Assembly (NCBI GenBank): GCA_023422635.1
Contig: JAFAGO010000042.1
Location: forward strand, 1 to 64,000
Length of the DNA: 64,000 bases
Reading direction: 5' to 3'
Source: Bacteroidota bacterium
GTDB taxonomy: Bacteria; Bacteroidota; Bacteroidia; Flavobacteriales; Weeksellaceae
Shown: positions 60,482 to 64,000 of the stretch, piece after piece
Position numbering within the stretch: the first letter of the stretch is position 1
How the letters are laid out: each line of letters starts with the position of its first letter
Made by a program: the position numbers and the translations under genes
The notes under the pieces: model-generated
Databases searched by the model: none
Seen by the model: the letters and a program-made list of their open reading frames with translations, nothing else
What the model was told of the DNA's origin: nothing

Positions 60482-61945
60482 TTATCCTACTAAAGACCAC
60501 GGTTCATATTTCAGAGTAGGTTTTTCACCGATTTCCTCCAAGAGAACATTATTTAAAATTTCATGTACATAAACTTCGTCACCTTTAGTAGTAACAATGG
60601 AATCATGAAGTGTAAAAATTGGCAAATCAGGTCTTTCTTCAGAAATAATCCGACACGCTTTTTGTAGCACTAATTTGGCTTCTACGGTTTGTAATAAGCA
60701 CGCCAACGTATTGTGTTTATTTTTTTTAATTAATGAGAAGACCTTATACACATCCGGAAAATGCTTTTTAAACAATACAATAGCCTGGTTGTATCCAATA
60801 GCATTATTTGGACTGAAAATGGCTGAAAAAACCACTTCCTTCGCCATGCCTCTTGTCACTTCGGTTTCGTTGTAATATGGATCTTTTTCAAGTATTTTGG
60901 CAAATTCTTCGTAAAATTTACCGTTCACAACTAAAGATTTATAAAGCCGGGCATTTTGGCTTTTATTGCATTTTCGTATAGCATAAATCAAATCTTCCCT
61001 CAATTTTTTGTGCTTCACTGCTTCTGAAGTATAAATAGGATTTAACCGCATAAGTTCCTCCTTCAATTGCATTCTTTCAAAAGTTGCATAATTTAACAAG
61101 CTTATTGCGAGAAATGGTTGAGAATTTGTTACGTCTACAGCCACCAACTCCATTCCATCATATTTGATGAAAGGTCTCAGGCTACTGATTGCTTGGGTTA
61201 AAACAGTATGTAATCTGCCTGCAACCTGGTCAACATTTGGAAGAAACTGTAGTGAATGTATTTTCTTCAATACCAAAATCCTACGGTTGTATTTCTGCAT
61301 AGGCGTAGCCGGATTTTTCTCCTTTTTCTTTCTTTTTTTACTCTTGGGAATATCAGCCGGAGGTGATTGAAACAATATTTTTTTCAACCATTCGGACTCT
61401 TCTCTCTGTCGAAGATTTACAAGGTGGGCTTTAGCCTCAGAATAATCAACAGTTAATTTTCCATTGAACCATTTAGTCAGGTGCTCAACCTGTTGCAATC
61501 TATCATAAGTTTCAATAGAAGTTACGGTAGCATCTTCCTTTGTTACCTTAGTAACATCTTTAAAATTTAAGATATTCTTTATCAGGCAATAATACGTAAT
61601 TTTTGTAGTAGTAATTTCAGTTTCATATTTCCTTGTAAATGCATAACCTCTTGATAATACTCCTGGAACATAATGCCTGTTTTCAACAAGCACACCGTTT
61701 GCAATCAGATAATCAAGATAATCGCGATAGTGGCGGTTTGTTCTTTGTAAAAGAGGGCTGTAAAAAGATACAAAATGGTCATCTCTCTCATCATTTACTG
61801 TCGGCAGGTAGGTTATTAAATGAACAAGATAGATAAAATGATCTGGGTGATGCTTAAAATTCGGTGGATTTTCCTCTAAAAGTTTCTCAATGTTAAGGTT
61901 TGACGGAATGTACATCGTCAAAGACTTAGGAATTTGTTGTTCCAT
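60482..61945 (-). CDS. Family-A polymerase-like palm protein (putative replication protein)
   Basis: This 487-residue protein has no recognised family by eye, but its C-terminal half (about 243-455) follows the palm of family-A DNA polymerases and single-subunit RNA polymerases. GRLHTVLTQAISSLRPF (243-259) precedes motif A, LVAVDVTNSQPFLA, with the metal Asp at 271. Motif B runs TRGMAKEVVFSAIFS with Arg365, Lys369, Phe373 and Phe377 at the spacing R-x3-K-x3-F-x3-Y/F. Motif C, FTLHDSIV, has Asp448. LLQTVEAKLVLQKA (417-430) also fits a conserved family-A helix. Missing are a 3'-5' exonuclease, a normal steric-gate Glu (Gln276 stands there) and the second Asp/Glu of motif C (Ser449). Residues 1-240, with a basic KSKKRKKKEK patch, match nothing I know. 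DNA polymerase, primase-polymerase and RNA polymerase activity are all possible. Confidence 0.62.
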   Translation of the reverse strand: MEQQIPKSLTMYIPSNLNIEKLLEENPPNFKHHPDHFIYLVHLITYLPTVNDERDDHFVSFYSPLLQRTNRHYRDYLDYLIANGVLVENRHYVPGVLSRGYAFTRKYETEITTTKITYYCLIKNILNFKDVTKVTKEDATVTSIETYDRLQQVEHLTKWFNGKLTVDYSEAKAHLVNLRQREESEWLKKILFQSPPADIPKSKKRKKKEKNPATPMQKYNRRILVLKKIHSLQFLPNVDQVAGRLHTVLTQAISSLRPFIKYDGMELVAVDVTNSQPFLAISLLNYATFERMQLKEELMRLNPIYTSEAVKHKKLREDLIYAIRKCNKSQNARLYKSLVVNGKFYEEFAKILEKDPYYNETEVTRGMAKEVVFSAIFSPNNAIGYNQAIVLFKKHFPDVYKVFSLIKKNKHNTLACLLQTVEAKLVLQKACRIISEERPDLPIFTLHDSIVTTKGDEVYVHEILNNVLLEEIGEKPTLKYEPWSLVG

Positions 61946-61990
61946 AATTTTAAATGTTGTTGATTAGGGAACAAAGGTCATTCAGAAGGG

Positions 61991-62040
61991 TCTTTACCTA
62001 TATTTACCGTAGCTTTACTATGGCTTTACCTGGCTTTACT
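61991..62040. repeat. Helically phased TTTAC repeats (iteron-like)
   Basis: TTTAC(C/T) occurs five times with starts at 61993, 62003, 62014, 62025 and 62035, spaced 10, 11, 11 and 10 bp, so all copies face the same side of the helix. The last three carry a G-C before the T-run (GCTTTAC). They lie 46-95 bp upstream of the polymerase-like gene's start on its coding strand, just beyond a near -7 box (minus-strand GACCTTTG, 61979-61972), and run into the stop codon of the neighbouring gene. Confidence 0.7.
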
Positions 62041-62905
62041 TTATAATTTCATCTATAATTTCATCAATTAATTCTTGGTCTTTAGGGAAGCCGGTAAAGC
62101 TACTTTTTGATTGCTTTAAATTTTTTATCTCATTGTTATTACTATCTTTAAATATGTAAGTTATGCGAGACGATAAGCTTCTGGATTCAAACTTTTCAAT
62201 TAATTTATAATCTTGGAGTTGAGTAATAAAATAAATCAATAGGCTTTTCAGAGGTTCACCCCGATTTGTAGTTTTAAGCCATTTAATTCCTTCTAAGACT
62301 TCCCTTCCTTGAAAAGCATTTTCAAATTCTATACGACTACAATCAATGACTGCAGGAGACGCTGTTAAGAGTTCATATAGTTGGGATAATTGCTCAGAGG
62401 TTGCTATCCATTTAAAAGAAAGATGAGATAATTCAGAGGATGCTGTTGGAGGTAAAAAATTAATTTCGTCAATATAATTTACAATTCTTGTCAGAGATTC
62501 TTCTACGAAAGGAAAATTCTTGTAAAAGTTCTTTGCAGCTACCTGTAAAATTTCCGCCTTCTTTTTTCTGGTTTGCAAGTAGTTGGTTTTGTCATCAGAC
62601 GTCGTAGTTGGATCCTGCCAATGAGAAGCAATTTCTGCTCTTATTCTTTTTGCATTTTGAGTACAAAGGGTTTGCAAATAGTTTGAATAACCAAAAGCGC
62701 TATCCCAATCCTGAAGTTTACCAGTCTCCGGATTACGCGTTTCCGGTGTATTAAACTTTAGAAAATATTCTGAATACGGTTTTTTGAGCTCTTCGCTTCT
62801 ATCATGTGCCAAAAGCCAATTAAAAAATTCAAAAGAGGTTTTATCGGTGATCACAGCATTCAGAAAAAAAATGAAACAATTAACAATTTTACTTAAAGTT
62901 TTCAA
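62036..62905 (-). CDS. Hypothetical protein of the integrative element
   Basis: The 289-residue protein has no catalytic motif that I recognise. About residues 160-275 show two W-centred helical segments, SFKWIATSEQLSQLYELLTA and EGIKWLKTTNRGEPLKSLLI, that resemble the helical repeats seen in RteC-like and other Bacteroidota mobile-element proteins, a weak similarity only. The ATG at 62905 leaves just 30 bp to the divergent ATPase; a GTG at 62854 is an alternative start. The stop codon lies in the phased-repeat array, so its 3' end is tied to that regulatory region. Confidence 0.6.
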   Translation of the reverse strand: MKTLSKIVNCFIFFLNAVITDKTSFEFFNWLLAHDRSEELKKPYSEYFLKFNTPETRNPETGKLQDWDSAFGYSNYLQTLCTQNAKRIRAEIASHWQDPTTTSDDKTNYLQTRKKKAEILQVAAKNFYKNFPFVEESLTRIVNYIDEINFLPPTASSELSHLSFKWIATSEQLSQLYELLTASPAVIDCSRIEFENAFQGREVLEGIKWLKTTNRGEPLKSLLIYFITQLQDYKLIEKFESRSLSSRITYIFKDSNNNEIKNLKQSKSSFTGFPKDQELIDEIIDEIIK

Positions 62906-62935
62906 ATATAACTTATTAACCCTAAAATTTTAAAA

Positions 62936-63832
62936 ATGGAATTAAAAAAAAGTTCGCGCAAGCAATTAAAACTGCGCATTGGCATTAGCGGAGCAAGCGG
63001 ATTTGGAAAAACCAAGTCCGCCTTACTTTTAGCACATGGTATTACAGAAGATTGGAGCAAGATTGCCGTCATAGATTCTGAGCAGTCCTCCAGCAGTTGT
63101 TACAGTGATCTCGGCGAGTTTAATGTTCTAGAATTAAATGCACCATATTCACCGGAAAGATTTATACAGGCAATAGAACTGTGTGAAAAGTATGGAATGG
63201 AAGTTTGCATAATTGATTCAATATCAATGGAGTGGTCCGGAACAGGTGGATGCCTTGAGATTCATGAAAAATTAGGAGGTAGATTTCAGGACTGGGCAGT
63301 TGTGACACCAAGACACCAGGCTTTTATAGATAAGATTTTGAATTCCACCTGCCACATCATTACCACAGCAAGGCGGAAAACAGATTACTCTTTAGATGTG
63401 GGGAGCAATGGCAAAACCAAAGTAGTAAAGCATGGAATGAAGGAAATTACCCGCGAGGGCTATGAATATGAACTGACAGTGAATTTTGAACTCATTAATG
63501 ATAACCATCTCTGTAAAGTAAGTAAAGACCGCACTGGACTCTGGATGAATCGCCCTGAGTTTATAATTACACAAGAAACCGGCAAAGAATTGATGCACTG
63601 GGCTAATTCAGGAATCCCAACGCCTAAAAATACATTATCTCCAGAAGATTTAGAAATAGAAGAACTTTCCGCCAAAATTTCTCAAGCAGATAGCATAGCC
63701 ATATTACTTGCCCTCTATAAACAGTATCCCGAACATCAGGAAGCATTAAAGTCTAAGTATGAAGAACAGAAGAGAAAATTATTAAACAAACCTAACCCAA
63801 ATACCTTTTCAAAAAATGGACACCATGTATAG
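62936..63832 (+). CDS. Sak4/AAA_24-like RecA-type ATPase
   Basis: The 298-residue protein has a Walker A loop ISGASGFGKTKSALLLAHG (Lys25) and a Walker B-like CIIDSISMEW (about 91-100). HIITTARRKTDY follows at the sensor position, the layout of phage Sak4-type RecA-like ATPases used in single-strand annealing or recombination. The C-terminal ~60 residues are helical and charged. No signal or membrane segment. It probably supports element recombination or replication with the neighbouring palm protein, an inference from position. It overlaps the next gene's start by 17 bp. Confidence 0.82.
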   Translation: MELKKSSRKQLKLRIGISGASGFGKTKSALLLAHGITEDWSKIAVIDSEQSSSSCYSDLGEFNVLELNAPYSPERFIQAIELCEKYGMEVCIIDSISMEWSGTGGCLEIHEKLGGRFQDWAVVTPRHQAFIDKILNSTCHIITTARRKTDYSLDVGSNGKTKVVKHGMKEITREGYEYELTVNFELINDNHLCKVSKDRTGLWMNRPEFIITQETGKELMHWANSGIPTPKNTLSPEDLEIEELSAKISQADSIAILLALYKQYPEHQEALKSKYEEQKRKLLNKPNPNTFSKNGHHV

Positions 63833-64000
63833 AGCCACACCGCAGGAAGCCTTCGAAATCAAACCAGTCAATTCTGCTAACATAATGGAGATTACTGAGA
63901 GAAATAGAAATTTTAAAATTAATAATACAGATAATGTAGAGATTATAGAAAGTGAAATTTTCCCTAAAAAACCATTTATCGAAGCTAATACAATTGAAGT
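63816..64000 (+). CDS. DUF3871-like protein, N-terminal fragment (cut by window end)
   Basis: The frame opens at ATG 63816 (a second in-frame ATG is at 63825) and stays open to the window edge, giving 61 residues. The segment FPKKPFIEANTIEV near its end resembles, from memory, the start of DUF3871 proteins common in Bacteroidota mobile elements. It overlaps the ATPase gene end, so the two are likely translationally coupled. The assignment needs the missing remainder. Confidence 0.5.
   Translation, partial: MDTMYRATPQEAFEIKPVNSANIMEITERNRNFKINNTDNVEIIESEIFPKKPFIEANTIE

Larger units (their letters stand above)
58974..64000 (+). mobile_element. Integrative element inserted at tRNA-Val (left part)
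   Basis: Starting at the 3' end of tRNA-Val, this stretch holds a terminator hairpin, three direct repeats, a tyrosine recombinase, a polymerase-like palm protein, an unknown gene, a Sak4-like ATPase and a DUF3871-like start. All are typical accessory-element content and unlike the housekeeping genes to the left. No structural phage genes are in view, so prophage, satellite or integrative conjugative element cannot be told apart. The right end and attR lie beyond the window. Confidence 0.75.

Noticed and set aside
62092..62099. GGTAAAGC inverted copy inside the 289-aa gene
   Set aside because: A single match to the array unit in coding sequence, out of phase; likely chance.
60399..63885. Shared 12-mer CTAACATAATGG near the integrase end (about 60400) and near the window's right end (about 63875)
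   Set aside because: In an AT-rich 5-kb stretch one such 12-mer match is roughly expected by chance, and the flanks do not agree.
58981..64000. CRISPR array or toxin-antitoxin pair within the element
   Set aside because: No regularly spaced identical repeats of 25-40 bp were seen, and no small paired genes with the usual antitoxin/toxin pattern.
1..64000. rRNA operon or further tRNA genes
   Set aside because: Only one GTTCGAATC-type T-arm with a full cloverleaf was found (tRNA-Val); no rRNA-like stretches were recognised.

Overview
The window looks like a chromosomal segment of a low-GC Bacteroidota, most likely class Flavobacteriia near Chryseobacterium/Kaistella (Weeksellaceae). The grounds are: many -7 boxes of the TAnnTTTG type, weak Shine-Dalgarno sequences, a MurF-alanine racemase fusion, a SprE/PorW-type lipoprotein, a GLPGLI protein beside a TonB-dependent receptor-like protein, and a DUF3871-like start at the right edge. 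The lineage is inferred from gene content, since no 16S rRNA gene is present.

Layout. 0.1-16.7 kb: outer-membrane receptor with a TPR partner, Cu/Zn SOD lipoprotein, Prc protease, surE, a lutABC lactate-utilisation operon, guaC, a GNAT enzyme, a nucleosidase, then a leftward cluster (acidic protein, MurC-like ligase, rsmI, DUF308 protein, fabG). 16.7-24.3 kb: rightward tdk, murF-alr fusion, patatin/beta-barrel protein, ybeY, mnmG. 24.4-27.1 kb: methyltransferase, leftward pgk, then a 624-bp AT-rich gap with several DnaA-box-like sequences. Two parS sites flank mnmG, and together with the gap they make this a candidate replication-origin neighbourhood. 27.1-43.4 kb: rpiB, rnr, lysE, LD-carboxypeptidase, yraN, an SDR, tsaB, sprE-like, maf, a KdsC-like phosphatase, a DUF2520 protein, an ECF sigma cluster, lepA and a JmjC-like cupin. 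43.4-58.9 kb: a REP-like inverted repeat, a TonB-receptor-like protein with GLPGLI partner, feoA-feoB plus a 49-aa FeoB-associated gene, glmM, a TPR protein, a DUF885 peptidase, exbB-exbD-tonB-like, folC and tRNA-Val.

58.97-64.0 kb: the left part of an integrative element whose right end lies outside the window. A tyrosine recombinase sits just downstream of an intact tRNA-Val(UAC). Convergent to it is a 487-aa protein that I read as a compact family-A polymerase-like palm protein. Motifs A, B and C can be picked out by eye, but its first ~240 residues match nothing I know. Immediately upstream of that gene are five TTTAC units spaced 10-11 bp apart, so they lie on one face of the helix. Beyond lie an unknown 289-aa gene, a Sak4/AAA_24-like RecA-type ATPase and the start of a DUF3871-like gene. 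The palm protein plus the phased repeat is my best candidate for an undescribed replication or recombination module.
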